A model generated the notes under the pieces. That model searched no databases, was not told the DNA's origin, and saw nothing but the letters and a program-made list of their open reading frames with translations. The position numbers and the translations under genes are program-made. Of a stretch of 47,762 nucleotides of DNA, positions 27,546-38,725 are shown piece after piece (the stretch's first letter is position 1; every line of letters begins with the position of its first letter). The stretch is from the NCBI GenBank assembly GCA_947450165.1, contig CANFUJ010000004.1:1-47762 (forward strand), written 5' to 3'. This stretch comes from Chitinophagaceae bacterium. GTDB lineage: Bacteria; Bacteroidota; Bacteroidia; Chitinophagales; Chitinophagaceae.

Positions 27546-30188
27546 ATGAGAATCACCTTATTGTCTTTTATTTTTTTAATTACTACTTTATGTGGCTATG
27601 CAAGACACATTACAGGAGGAGAGATGAGGTATGAATTGATTTCTAGCACTCCTTCAACAAGGACATTCAGGATTACATTAGTTTTATTTAGAGATGAAAA
27701 TTGTACTGGAAATTGTGCAGCAATGCCAGCTACTGTAAGGATTGGTATTTTTAATAATGATAATAATGAACCTTATGATGGACCGGGAACATTGCCAACA
27801 TTGGATGCTGGATTAAGCAGAATCGAAGTGCTTCCCATTACAAATGTTCCAAGATGTATTGTTGGTGCACCCAATTTAAATTACACAGCTGGATATTATT
27901 CTATTGTAGTTACATTGAATAATAACACAAAAGGCTTTACAGCTACTTATCAAACTTGTTGCAGAATTGAAAATATTAATAACATCACCATAAATCCAGC
28001 CACAAATGGCGCAGGTGCTACTTATTCAACAGTTATCCCTGGCTCTGATTTTAATAATGTACCAATTTTAGATAATTGCCCTAAGTTTGAAAAAGGCATT
28101 TCTATACTTTGTTTTAATAAAGAATTCACACTAGACTTTAGTGCTACAGACCAAGATGGAGATCAATTGGTATATTCTTTTATTGGTGCTTATGATGGAG
28201 GAGCAGCCCAAAATGCAGGCAATATTACACCAAGCCTACCACCCTATGACTATTTAAATTATTCAAATGGTTATACAGGAATCAGACCTTTAGGAAATAA
28301 TGCGGTTATCAACCCTCAAACGGGTATAATTACAGGAGTTGCTCCTGAAGCCGGAAGATACGTTGTTTCCGTTTGTGTAAAATCATACCGAAATAATGTA
28401 TTGTTAACAACGCATCGAAAAGACTTTATTATTACCGTTGCAGAATGTGATTTTGCAAGTGCCAATTTAAACTCAAGCTATATAAATTGCGATAATTATA
28501 CTGTAGACTTTACAAACATTACGCCATCTCCATTGAATGAAACTTTTTCATGGAACTTTGGAGACCCTGCTTCTGGAATTTCAAATATTTCAAATATTGA
28601 AAACCCTACGCATATTTATTCTGGCGCTGGAACTTACAACGTAATTTATATTGTAAATCCAGGAACCGGTTGTTCAGACACTGTAAGTACCGTAGTTAAA
28701 GTATACCCAGGATTCTATGCAGAAATTGCTTCAAACAACCCCTCATGTAAAGGCAAGCCAGTTCTTTTCAGAGACCTTACACGAACAAATTTTGGTGTAG
28801 TGAACAACTGGCATTGGGATTTTGGTTTAAATAATGCCACAAATGACACAAGTAATATTCAAAATCCACAATTTGTTTTTCAGGATACAGGGACTTTCTC
28901 AACAACCTTAATTGTTGGGACTAATTTAGGATGTATAGATACTGTTTACAAAACAATAAAAATTGTTCCAAAACCAACACTTAAAGCAACCAATGATACA
29001 TTGATGTGCTCAAGTGATTTTCTTCAATTAAATGCTACTTCTAATATTCCTGGAAATTTCACGTGGACTCCCAATTATAATATCAACAACACATCAATTT
29101 CAAATCCAATTATACACCCCTCAGTAAATACCATTTATTATTTAAGTTTTGTTGATCCTGTAGGATGTGTTGCATTGGATACAGTTCGCGTTAATGTTGT
29201 TGATTTTGTAAGTTTAAATGCAGCTAATGACACCACGATTTGTTTAAAAGATACAATCAATTTAAAAGTTGAAAGCAATGGACTGCTTTATCATTGGAGC
29301 CCATCAAACTTAATAGTAAACCCCAATATTAAAAATCCATTGGCAATTCCTAGTGCAAATCTGACTACTTTTTATGTGCAAAGTAATGTTGGGTCTTGTT
29401 TTGCCAAGGATTCTATTAAGGTGAAAACAGTACCTTACCCAACTCCCAATGCAGGAAATGACACATCAATATGTTGGGGAACTAACGCATTATTACATGC
29501 AACAGGCGGCGTTTTCTACAGTTGGTCTCCAGTAAATTTTTTATCTGATTCTACATCACCAAACCCTATTGTAATTAACCCAAAAGCTGACTTTATAGAT
29601 TTTGTAGTAACTGTTAGAGATATACGCGGATGTCCAAAACCTGTTAAAGATATTGTTCGATTAAACATCAATAAAATAATTGCAGATGCAGGACCAAGAG
29701 ACACCGCTATTGCACAAAATCAGCCCTTATACTTACATGCTACTGGAAGTACAAATTATTTATGGACACCCGTAACACAATGGCTAAGTAACCCATTTAT
29801 TGCAGACCCTGTCTCTACTCCACAAGACAACATCGAATACGTGGTTAGGGTAAGCAATAGTATTGGTTGTTTTGATACGGATACGATTAAAGTTCGTTAT
29901 TATAAAGTTGAGCCGGATTTTTATATTCCAAATGCTTTTACGCCCAATAATGATGGATTAAATGATGTAATAAAACCAATTGCGATAGGAATGAAAACAA
30001 TTGACAAATTCATGGTACTAAATCGCTGGGGGCAACTTATGTTTTCTACAACAAGAACTGGTAACGGCTGGGATGGAAAAATAAATGGCATCACGCAATC
30101 AGCAGGAACCTATATTTATTATATTGAAGGAAAGAAATTTAACAACCAAGCCATCACTACTAAAGGTACCTTCCTATTGATAAAATAA
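27546..30188 (+). CDS. PKD-domain gliding motility-associated C-terminal (CHU_C) protein, T9SS type B cargo
   Basis: 880 aa; signal peptide, N-terminal HITGGEMRYELIS. PKD-like (FSWNFGDPASGISN..., WHWDFGLNNATNDTSN); C-terminal IPNAFTPNNDGLNDVIKP...VLNRWGQLMF...GNGWDGKINGITQSAGTYIYYIEGK. Confidence 0.92.
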   Translation: MRITLLSFIFLITTLCGYARHITGGEMRYELISSTPSTRTFRITLVLFRDENCTGNCAAMPATVRIGIFNNDNNEPYDGPGTLPTLDAGLSRIEVLPITNVPRCIVGAPNLNYTAGYYSIVVTLNNNTKGFTATYQTCCRIENINNITINPATNGAGATYSTVIPGSDFNNVPILDNCPKFEKGISILCFNKEFTLDFSATDQDGDQLVYSFIGAYDGGAAQNAGNITPSLPPYDYLNYSNGYTGIRPLGNNAVINPQTGIITGVAPEAGRYVVSVCVKSYRNNVLLTTHRKDFIITVAECDFASANLNSSYINCDNYTVDFTNITPSPLNETFSWNFGDPASGISNISNIENPTHIYSGAGTYNVIYIVNPGTGCSDTVSTVVKVYPGFYAEIASNNPSCKGKPVLFRDLTRTNFGVVNNWHWDFGLNNATNDTSNIQNPQFVFQDTGTFSTTLIVGTNLGCIDTVYKTIKIVPKPTLKATNDTLMCSSDFLQLNATSNIPGNFTWTPNYNINNTSISNPIIHPSVNTIYYLSFVDPVGCVALDTVRVNVVDFVSLNAANDTTICLKDTINLKVESNGLLYHWSPSNLIVNPNIKNPLAIPSANLTTFYVQSNVGSCFAKDSIKVKTVPYPTPNAGNDTSICWGTNALLHATGGVFYSWSPVNFLSDSTSPNPIVINPKADFIDFVVTVRDIRGCPKPVKDIVRLNINKIIADAGPRDTAIAQNQPLYLHATGSTNYLWTPVTQWLSNPFIADPVSTPQDNIEYVVRVSNSIGCFDTDTIKVRYYKVEPDFYIPNAFTPNNDGLNDVIKPIAIGMKTIDKFMVLNRWGQLMFSTTRTGNGWDGKINGITQSAGTYIYYIEGKKFNNQAITTKGTFLLIK

Positions 30189-30315
30189 GCTTCAGAATTT
30201 ACTTTTAACCCACCTATTTTCCGCGATTATTAATTTTTTAATAAAACCCGTTGAAATCAATGTAGGCTTATTTTAGTTTTTTATTTGGTGTGACCTAGTA
30301 CTGAAAACAGGAGAT

Positions 30316-30339
30316 GTAATTTTTATTGAGAAAAATTAC
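30316..30339. repeat. Inverted repeat (9-bp stem, 6-nt loop) in long intergenic region
   Basis: GTAATTTTT-attgag-AAAAATTAC. Confidence 0.55.
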
Positions 30340-30389
30340 TTGCGTATTTTATTTGAGGTGGTTATTAATCGGAAATTTTGCTTATTTAC

Positions 30390-30411
30390 AATATTGCAAT
30401 ATTGCAATATT
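30390..30411. repeat. 22-bp perfect palindrome built from overlapping ATTGCAAT units
   Basis: AATATTGCAATATTGCAATATT equals its own reverse complement. Confidence 0.7.
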
Positions 30412-30639
30412 ACGTGAACCCAACTCAAATAGCCAAATATTTTCTCTAAAGTTTATTCATGAAAATTTACTCACTAAGAAATTCTCTTTTTGTGTTTTTT
30501 TGTTATTAAAATGTTTATCGGTTTAATCCAGATTTTGGTTAATTTTTCCAAATCAAAAAACTATTTTTATTATACTATTTTTGAAAACAATCAACATTTT
30601 GCAAAAAAAATTGTTAGCATTATTTATTAAAAAAACGAA

Positions 30640-31395
30640 ATGAACAAAACCATATTTATTACTGGCGCAACATCTGGAATAGGAGAAGCTTGTGCAGAAA
30701 AATTTGCAGCAGCCAAATGTAGAATAATCATTTCTGGACGAAGAGCAGATCGTTTAAGTAAAATAAAATCACACTTAGAATCTAAATTCAATGCAGATAT
30801 TTTGGATTTGTGTTTTGATGTTCAGGATAAAAATGCAGTTTTTGATGCTATAAAAAAATTGCCAGAAGATTGGAAAAAGATTGATGTACTAATCAATAAT
30901 GCTGGCCTTTCTTTAGGCAGAGACAATTTTACTGATTGCGATATCGCTGATTGGGAAACGATGCTTCAAACAAATGTAAATGGCTTGCTTTATGTTTCAA
31001 AAGCTGTTTTAGATTTATTAATTCCTAATGAAAGTGTTGTTATCAATATTGGTTCAATTGCTGGAAAAGAAGTTTATGAAAATGGCAATGTGTATTGCGC
31101 CTCAAAGTTTGCAGTTGATGCTATTACAAAATCTATGCGAATTGATTTATTAAAAAAAGGAATTCGCGTTACCGCTATTCACCCTGGTGCAGTTGAAACA
31201 GAATTTTCGCTTGTACGATTTAAAGGCGATGCTTCAAAAGCTTCACAAGTGTATAAAGGATTTAAACCATTAACTCCTGAAGACGTAGCTGATACTATAT
31301 TTTATGCAGCAAATTTACCCTCACATGTATGCATAAACGAACTTACCATTATGCCAAAACAACAAGCGAGTGCTAATCATTTCCACAAAGATTAA
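30640..31395 (+). CDS. SDR family NAD(P)-dependent oxidoreductase
   Basis: 251 aa; GATSGIGEACAEKF, LINNAGLSLG, NIGSIAGKEVYENGNVYCASKFAVDAI. Confidence 0.95.
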   Translation: MNKTIFITGATSGIGEACAEKFAAAKCRIIISGRRADRLSKIKSHLESKFNADILDLCFDVQDKNAVFDAIKKLPEDWKKIDVLINNAGLSLGRDNFTDCDIADWETMLQTNVNGLLYVSKAVLDLLIPNESVVINIGSIAGKEVYENGNVYCASKFAVDAITKSMRIDLLKKGIRVTAIHPGAVETEFSLVRFKGDASKASQVYKGFKPLTPEDVADTIFYAANLPSHVCINELTIMPKQQASANHFHKD

Positions 31396-31407
31396 TCAAT
31401 GCGATTT

Positions 31408-34400
31408 CTATTGAGATAATGAAATTCTTATTTGAATGCCAGCCCTTGTATTTGTAGTTGGCGCACTTGAAGATATGTATGGTTTAACCCTTCTTTGGTC
31501 AAAGTAAAGTTTTAAATTGATTTTACTATTTAAGAAATAATCTATTGTTGGACTAAACGAAGTTTCTTTGCTTCCTGAAGTTGCAAAGTTATTGTCCTGA
31601 TCTAATCTACTGTTTGCTGTTACATTATCCCTCACCCTAAAATCTACACGGAAGCTTATTTCATTATCAAGCTTTCCACTTTTTTCTTTACTTAAAAAAG
31701 AGGGCAACTTTAACCCGCCAAATAATTTCAATCCTTTTTTACGATAACCAGCACCAATTGTAAATTCGGTACTTCTCACCTCACTTAATTGATAATCATT
31801 TAAACTTAAACTCAATTGACGGGTTTTTGAATATTCAAACTTAGCCTGGAATTGATTTACAAACATCATATCAACCCCCACTAATGGTGAAAATTGCTCT
31901 TGAATGCTAACATTTGGTACTAAGAAAAACGGTATAAAATTCTTTGAACCTGTATCATAAAATGAAGGATAGCCATATTTAGATACGTCTTGATATAGTA
32001 ATGCGGAAGTAAATCCATTCATACTTAAATTACCTGTATAACCATGCGTAAGCGTAAAGCTTGTAAACAATTTATCTAATGGTTTTATTTTAGATAATCC
32101 ATTATAATCTATCTTCCAATTGGGTCGTGGAATAATCGCTCTAAATGGATTTGATCTGATGTTTTTGTTTTCCTGTTTTATCAACCCTACCGATTTAGGA
32201 TCCTGCCCTGTATAAGCTGCAATAAAAGAAGGAATCAACACATCAATGGCGTATTTTCCATAACCATAATAATACCCATCAGAACCAACTGCATTATTGG
32301 TATACGGATTCAATTTCCCCAAACGCTCTGAAAGAATTATCCTATTATTTTCAAAAGTTTTGAATGTAGAAGAAACCCTATTTGGATCAAACTTTCCAAA
32401 CAATGTTTTAAACGCTACATAAGAAACATCAAAACTACCACCAGCATAAGGATTTAAATGTTGGAATGTAGGATTAGTGCCATTAAAATTCGTATCGATA
32501 TATCTGAAAGTTTCACTGTACGTTTTTGAAAATGATTTACTGATGTTAATGGCAACATTCACCTCTTTAAATGGTTCTAATTGAGCTGTCAGTGTTAGCT
32601 TTTGATCTAAATTTTGCTGAATCAAAGAATTGAAACTACTGTCTTTAGACAATAAACCTCTTCGAGCTTGTTGATTGAGCCAATTGGTATCTGGTTGCCA
32701 ACCCATTATGAAATTATAACCAGGCGCCATGCTTTTTACATTCTGGCCAAAAAAACGTGTGCTGTCCATATAACCTGGCAATCGTGTACCAGCATTTTCT
32801 GAGGCGGTAAAATTAACTTGCTTTATACTTGTAAGTAATTTTCCAAAAACTTTCATTCCATTACTAACATAAGGCATTGCAGTTTTGTCTACAATCCGTT
32901 TTGTTTTCAATACTTTCTTTCCTGATTTTGTAAGCACAGAATCTCTAACTTTTGTGATCCTGTTTCTCCATTTTTGTTGATCTTCTTTATTAGACGGCTG
33001 ATCCAATTGACGCATCCATTTTGAATATTGATACAACTTTGTAAAATCCAACTGTACTGTTGCTTCTTTCTGCAAAGTGTTTTCTAATAAATTTCCAAGA
33101 TTTACTGCTAATCTAGAAGCACCTATCCATTTGTATGTAGTTTGATAACGTATGTTGGCTGTTGTCCAATCCAACAATGGAAACTTTGAAGTTGGTAATA
33201 CATAAGACATATTTACGGCCTGATTAAAAATGGTATTTCTACCGCCTTTAAAGAAGTTTTGCCAAACTGTATCTTTCTTTTGTTTTGTATTAATTCTGCC
33301 CGCTGGTTCATCTACTCTTGAATTGTTGGTTGCTGTATAATCAAAGTTTATTGACTTTGTAAAGTTCCAACGCAGTATGTAATCACGCTGCATCGTAAAA
33401 TACTTATCGTAAGTTTCAGGAATGGCGTATTTTGTTTCACCTACACTTCTTGGTTTTATGGCACCAAACTGACGACTGATATCTGCTCTAAAACTCAATT
33501 GATTTGGTAAATAATTAAAGTTTATTTCTTTAATGATATCTAACCATTTTGTTTTTACTTTTTTAAACGAATTTTTAAACGGCTCAAATGGCTTGGGTTG
33601 TGGAGAAAAATTATATCCAAGTGCACCTCGATGTTTTGTAACCTCATTATTTTCAATCAATGGATTATGCGTTTCTGTTTTTATGTACGAATAACTTACA
33701 TCCACATTTTCTATATCATAAATTTTAGGTGATTTGCCATTAGTTTTGGTTTTCTTTACATTGGTAAAATTCACTGTTTTTACCGATGTAAAGTCAATGG
33801 CATTATTTCTAATAGAATCTCTTTTTGATTTTGGAGATGAACTCAGCTTTTCTTTTAATTTGATATCTAAATCGTAAGGGTCGTATTGAGGTGTGCTGGT
33901 TGTTTGTGAATAGCTCGCATAAACAGGAATTGAAATACCCATTTTTTTAGGCAATAGTTTTCCCAATTCTAAATTTGAAGAAACATCAAACTGCATAAAA
34001 TCATCACGGTATCTTTCAACTACACGTTGTTCTAAAGTACCAAACCCGCGACTATGAACATTCGCTGAAAGAGATACCGTTCCTAAATCGGCTAAGTTAG
34101 CATCTACCCTACCAATTGCGGCCCAACCACCTTGTTCATTTATTGATGACAACCTCAATTCGTTTACCCATACCTGTCCGCATGCACTATTTGATGTTGT
34201 ATTTTCTACACCTAATAAAATGCCGCGCACCTCTCCTAAATTGGGATTTCCAATTACTGAGTATGTTTGTCCGTTTTCTTGAAGTTGTTTAAATATCGTT
34301 CCTAATGGTGTTGATGATAAATTTCTGGCCTGTTTTATTTTTGTCAACACATCCAAATCTACATCTAATGAATTTGAAGGAAACCACAAAGAATCATTAT

Positions 34401-37400
34401 ATGCGTCTGTGTTTGGATTTAATCCTGCAGTTAATGGTGTTAAGGTTAATGGAATTCTTATCTCATAATAATTGCTTACAAAATCAGTTCCTAATCTAAC
34501 CACTGCTGTTAGGTCTTTATCCTGAATAGTGTTTGCCGGATTTTGTGCTTGCTCAGCGTGTATATACATAGATAGTTTCCTGAATTGACGAATATCTCTA
34601 TTCGCAAATGTTTGGAAAACACCTTTGGCATCACCTTTTCTAAGGTTGCAAAAAGTCATACTTAATGCTTGTTCATTTTGTAATAGATTCACACCATTGT
34701 TACTTAATGTTTGCACACGTTGGATTTCTTTTGGCGTACGATAAGGGAGTGGTGTACGTTTGTCATTCTCTTCAATATTTACGGCCTCTACATTGAAAGG
34801 TGTAATGCTTGTTGGTGAATACAAACCTGTGGAGTCTATTTTATATTTAAACTTACGCCAAACGTTTCTGGTTAACTGCATCAAGCCAAAGCGCATTACA
34901 ACACTATCTTCAAAACCAGTTAAAAACATACGCATAAAACGTATCGATTTAAAATCTGGTATGTTTCCAATTTTTCGGTCGTAACTTCCAATAGGTATTC
35001 TAAACTGATACCAAGTTTCGTTTCTTGTGGTACCATTTACCAAGCTCACAGGAACTTCTTTTTTATCAACGATAAAGTTATTTCCAATAAGCATTTCTGT
35101 AGCATTCTTCGGCTTTATATCTACGATATATTGGAAGTACTCTTCTGTTTCATTCAACGTATTATCTTTGTTCAAATCCTCTGCATCTGGATATAATGTT
35201 GCTGCAGATGAAAATTGACCGCCATTTGAAATGGGCGAATTACCATCTGGACTATTATAATTTTTATAGCGCTTTAAAATCCCATCATTAGCGTTAAAAG
35301 AACCATCTCTATAGTTTTTATAATTGTCAATAGAAGGATCCTTAATGGCATTTAAATAAATTGGAGAAGTTGATCCAAATGTAGATTCTAATGATGATAA
35401 ATATTCAGCACGTACCCTTAATTCTGCAGTATCCGAAAGTCCATCAAATCCAACATCTTGGTATTTTCTATCATCGGGATTGTTGCTAAATGCGTTGGTT
35501 ACTTGAATTGGGTTTCTTGGTACTTTCCCCCAAATCGTTGTATCTACTGGAGATGGCACATTTGGTGTTGTTAATCCATTTTCATAGAAACGTTTTCCAT
35601 CTTTTAAAACATCTTCTGAAATGTTGCCTAAATTAAAATACAATTTACCACCAGTTGAGTTGCTGTATTGAGGCAAGATAAAAGGGTCTTGTAACCAAAA
35701 TTCAATAAACTCAACATTACTCGTTTCAAAATCGGATTGATCAATGTTTCTCATCAATCCGCCAAACTTTGTGGTTGGGTCGATGAATTTTCCTGTAGCA
35801 TTTACTTTTGTGTTATCCGCCTCATAATTGTACGGACCTTTTTCTTTTGGATAATATGCCAAATCAAATGTTACCAACTGGCTTTCACCAAAACTGGTAG
35901 TACGTTGAGGAAATATTTCTTTCTGATAAACTTGCCTTACCCTAGGATCACTCAATTCATTTCGATCACTAATGGGGTTGTTAGTTGCTTCAAGTTGCTG
36001 TAAAGTTTGTTCGATTTGATACCAAGCAATTTTCGCCCTACTTTTTCCGTATGTCAGATTATTATTTTGTGTCGCCTCTGGAAACAATTCGATTCCGTTT
36101 CTATCCGTAGCATGTGCAGGTGTTGAAGCCAAAGACCAACTTACCAATGGAAACCTCAAATCAATGCCCGATTTACTGCCTTCAAAATCATCGATGTAAA
36201 CCAACCCATTATTGCCTCTTCCAATTTGAGGCGCATGACCTGGCTTTAAATATGCACCTTCAAAATAGGCATTCATACTTGACGGTGCAGTTGTGCTGTA
36301 AAACGGAATCTTGTCTATGATTTTAGTTAAACGAGGTAAATCTTTTCTGTAATTAACATCTAACCCATACATTGTATTTCTAATCGGCTCTTCGTTATAA
36401 TTTACTTTTGTAAAAAATGGTCTTTCACCCAAACGCACAATAGTGCTACCAAAAGAAAGCTGCTCTTTTAAGGTATTTTTCGCCATATAATCAAATCGCA
36501 ACCCCATGTAATTTCTTTGCTGTAAGCCAAACGTAGCATTGTTTTCAAAGTTTACTTGCACTGGAAGTCCAGCATTTAAAATGGCTTGGTTGGTCATTTT
36601 GATGGTTCCCAAATCGTAGTTGATATCATAATCAATTCCTTCTTGTAAGGTTCTTCCACCTGCAGTTACAATTACCGAACCTGGTGGGATGTTGTATCCA
36701 ATGCTAATTTCAGAAGAACCAGAAGTTTTAGCTGTACCCTTTAATACAAATCTATTTAGATTAGGATATTGCTGAGCTACTGCTTTTATTGAATCATAAA
36801 GCGCATAAAAAAGTGTATCTGTTACACTTGCAGGTATCGTTGAATAAATTTGCTTGGCCAAATCTCTACCAAATGGTTCCAATACTGGAAAAACAACTCG
36901 GCTATAATTTGACACTACAGTAAATCCTTCTACATAATCAAATACCCCATCTGGTTGTGGATCCAGCTGACTATTTAATCTATCGAGGTTAATCAAAGAA
37001 ATCATTGGAGAACCTAGATTAATATCACCATATGGAACATATCTTTTTGCGCCAAGACCAGGTTGTTGATACAACACATCTAATTTAAAATCAGAAGCAG
37101 ATAAAGAACCATAACCAACCGTGTACACATTTTTCATCATCAAACTCCAAATGGGCAATGAAGGTCTTTGTGATGTAGCCTTTAATAATTTTAAAAAAAG
37201 GATTTTTTGATTTGCTGAAGAGCTGTCTGGTGGCACATCTTGTGAGAACTCTCCTACTTGGAAAATCCTTCCATTGTATGTGTATTGAAAAGCAACCCCC
37301 AAAACTTCATCTGTTTGAAGCGGCTGACTTAACGATAACATCCCCAATTGCCTATTAAATGTATATTGAGTAGAATCCAGTTTTCTTGCAAATGTTTTTT

Positions 37401-38697
37401 CGAAATCCTGAACTGGACTCAATCCTACCGATTGTAGGTTGTTAAAAATCAATGAGGTATTTCTTGCGTTTGGTTGATTTAGAATTTTGGAGAGCAAATC
37501 ATTTGAACCATTAAACGGAACCGAAAGTCCGGTTAACACATTAATGGTTGGTGCGGGCAAATAAGGGTGAGCTTCTGCAAGATCCGCAAGTCCAACAATA
37601 TCGCGTGTATCCGTAGTAGTTCCATTTTTGTTGGTTACCCATACTTCAATCCTCAATACCTGAATTGGCGCAGTAATGGCAGGCAAATTCGACATTACTT
37701 TGTTGTAATTGTCTTTAAAATATTGACTGATTAAAAAATGTCTATTTTCCTCATATTCATCTGCTTTAATTTCGAATGGAGTTGCAGCTGTTCCTCCTTG
37801 AAGATTTACATTTTGTCTTTGTGATTTCTGATTCGCCAAAACCCCTGTGATAAATAATTTCCCAAATTGTAAAGATGTTTTCAATCCAAACAATTGTTGT
37901 GCACCTGGAATTAGTGTCCCTTTCGCAGGAAACGCCACATTTCCGGCTTCAAATCTTTTTAAAATCTCATCATCTTTACCAGAATAATCCAATTTTAATT
38001 GATTGTCTAAATCAAAATTGGCGAGTGTATTGTAATTAATAGGAAACTTTAATTTATCTCCAATGCTAGCGTTCACATTCAGTTGTGTGTTCATCTGAAA
38101 ATCAAGTCCGCCATTCTTTCTAGCCGATTCCGGTAATGTAGGATTATCTATCTTCTGTCCTTGATATCCCGCCGTAACATCCACATTTCCTTGAGGTGAA
38201 ATTTCAATTTTTCCATTACCAAACAAACGATTAAATAAACCGTCAGTTAATGAAAGTCGTGGTTTTGAAAACTTCCCTCTGTTTAAAATATTGGTGGTGT
38301 TGGAACGCTTTTGAAAATAATCTATTTCTGCCTGACGATTTTTTAAACTCCAATACTCATTGAAAGAATAACTCAGTGGAGTGCGAATGTAACGATTGCC
38401 AATTTTTTCGTAAACGATATATCTTTTGGAGTCATAATCGTAAACAATTGAATCTTTTTGATTGGATGGTTGAAAGTAGTTGAAGCTATTGTAATTGCTT
38501 GTAGATAAATTATCGCCTCTTCTATCGGTGAGTGGATAGGGCAAATTAGTAGAAGCAGCAGGCGTAGTAGTATCTGCTTTAAATAATATTTCTAGTGGCA
38601 AATTTTTACCAAATCCATCTGCGACAAAAACGGTAAACAAAGCCAAGCACAACATTACTTTTAATAATGGTTGTGATAAATTTCTATTAATTGACAT
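31408..38697 (-). CDS. sprA: SprA/Sov, T9SS outer-membrane translocon protein
   Basis: 2429 aa giant exported protein. SprA-like segments such as LTDGLFNRLFGNGKIEISPQGNVDVTAGYQGQKIDNPTLPESARKNGGLDFQMNTQLNVNASIGDKLKFPINYNT and GLVYIDDFEGSKSGIDLRFPLVSWSLAS. Follows ruvA. Confidence 0.95.
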   Translation of the reverse strand: MSINRNLSQPLLKVMLCLALFTVFVADGFGKNLPLEILFKADTTTPAASTNLPYPLTDRRGDNLSTSNYNSFNYFQPSNQKDSIVYDYDSKRYIVYEKIGNRYIRTPLSYSFNEYWSLKNRQAEIDYFQKRSNTTNILNRGKFSKPRLSLTDGLFNRLFGNGKIEISPQGNVDVTAGYQGQKIDNPTLPESARKNGGLDFQMNTQLNVNASIGDKLKFPINYNTLANFDLDNQLKLDYSGKDDEILKRFEAGNVAFPAKGTLIPGAQQLFGLKTSLQFGKLFITGVLANQKSQRQNVNLQGGTAATPFEIKADEYEENRHFLISQYFKDNYNKVMSNLPAITAPIQVLRIEVWVTNKNGTTTDTRDIVGLADLAEAHPYLPAPTINVLTGLSVPFNGSNDLLSKILNQPNARNTSLIFNNLQSVGLSPVQDFEKTFARKLDSTQYTFNRQLGMLSLSQPLQTDEVLGVAFQYTYNGRIFQVGEFSQDVPPDSSSANQKILFLKLLKATSQRPSLPIWSLMMKNVYTVGYGSLSASDFKLDVLYQQPGLGAKRYVPYGDINLGSPMISLINLDRLNSQLDPQPDGVFDYVEGFTVVSNYSRVVFPVLEPFGRDLAKQIYSTIPASVTDTLFYALYDSIKAVAQQYPNLNRFVLKGTAKTSGSSEISIGYNIPPGSVIVTAGGRTLQEGIDYDINYDLGTIKMTNQAILNAGLPVQVNFENNATFGLQQRNYMGLRFDYMAKNTLKEQLSFGSTIVRLGERPFFTKVNYNEEPIRNTMYGLDVNYRKDLPRLTKIIDKIPFYSTTAPSSMNAYFEGAYLKPGHAPQIGRGNNGLVYIDDFEGSKSGIDLRFPLVSWSLASTPAHATDRNGIELFPEATQNNNLTYGKSRAKIAWYQIEQTLQQLEATNNPISDRNELSDPRVRQVYQKEIFPQRTTSFGESQLVTFDLAYYPKEKGPYNYEADNTKVNATGKFIDPTTKFGGLMRNIDQSDFETSNVEFIEFWLQDPFILPQYSNSTGGKLYFNLGNISEDVLKDGKRFYENGLTTPNVPSPVDTTIWGKVPRNPIQVTNAFSNNPDDRKYQDVGFDGLSDTAELRVRAEYLSSLESTFGSTSPIYLNAIKDPSIDNYKNYRDGSFNANDGILKRYKNYNSPDGNSPISNGGQFSSAATLYPDAEDLNKDNTLNETEEYFQYIVDIKPKNATEMLIGNNFIVDKKEVPVSLVNGTTRNETWYQFRIPIGSYDRKIGNIPDFKSIRFMRMFLTGFEDSVVMRFGLMQLTRNVWRKFKYKIDSTGLYSPTSITPFNVEAVNIEENDKRTPLPYRTPKEIQRVQTLSNNGVNLLQNEQALSMTFCNLRKGDAKGVFQTFANRDIRQFRKLSMYIHAEQAQNPANTIQDKDLTAVVRLGTDFVSNYYEIRIPLTLTPLTAGLNPNTDAYNDSLWFPSNSLDVDLDVLTKIKQARNLSSTPLGTIFKQLQENGQTYSVIGNPNLGEVRGILLGVENTTSNSACGQVWVNELRLSSINEQGGWAAIGRVDANLADLGTVSLSANVHSRGFGTLEQRVVERYRDDFMQFDVSSNLELGKLLPKKMGISIPVYASYSQTTSTPQYDPYDLDIKLKEKLSSSPKSKRDSIRNNAIDFTSVKTVNFTNVKKTKTNGKSPKIYDIENVDVSYSYIKTETHNPLIENNEVTKHRGALGYNFSPQPKPFEPFKNSFKKVKTKWLDIIKEINFNYLPNQLSFRADISRQFGAIKPRSVGETKYAIPETYDKYFTMQRDYILRWNFTKSINFDYTATNNSRVDEPAGRINTKQKKDTVWQNFFKGGRNTIFNQAVNMSYVLPTSKFPLLDWTTANIRYQTTYKWIGASRLAVNLGNLLENTLQKEATVQLDFTKLYQYSKWMRQLDQPSNKEDQQKWRNRITKVRDSVLTKSGKKVLKTKRIVDKTAMPYVSNGMKVFGKLLTSIKQVNFTASENAGTRLPGYMDSTRFFGQNVKSMAPGYNFIMGWQPDTNWLNQQARRGLLSKDSSFNSLIQQNLDQKLTLTAQLEPFKEVNVAINISKSFSKTYSETFRYIDTNFNGTNPTFQHLNPYAGGSFDVSYVAFKTLFGKFDPNRVSSTFKTFENNRIILSERLGKLNPYTNNAVGSDGYYYGYGKYAIDVLIPSFIAAYTGQDPKSVGLIKQENKNIRSNPFRAIIPRPNWKIDYNGLSKIKPLDKLFTSFTLTHGYTGNLSMNGFTSALLYQDVSKYGYPSFYDTGSKNFIPFFLVPNVSIQEQFSPLVGVDMMFVNQFQAKFEYSKTRQLSLSLNDYQLSEVRSTEFTIGAGYRKKGLKLFGGLKLPSFLSKEKSGKLDNEISFRVDFRVRDNVTANSRLDQDNNFATSGSKETSFSPTIDYFLNSKINLKLYFDQRRVKPYISSSAPTTNTRAGIQIRISLSQ

Positions 38698-38725
38698 TCC
38701 GTAAATCAGTTAATGTAGTTTTTTA

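Noticed and set aside
30326-30526. 66-aa ORF in the long intergenic region
   Set aside because: It spans both inverted repeats and has no recognisable domain. More likely noncoding.
34305-36320. Several short plus-strand ORFs within sprA
   Set aside because: Antisense shadows in a 7.3-kb gene. No independent evidence.
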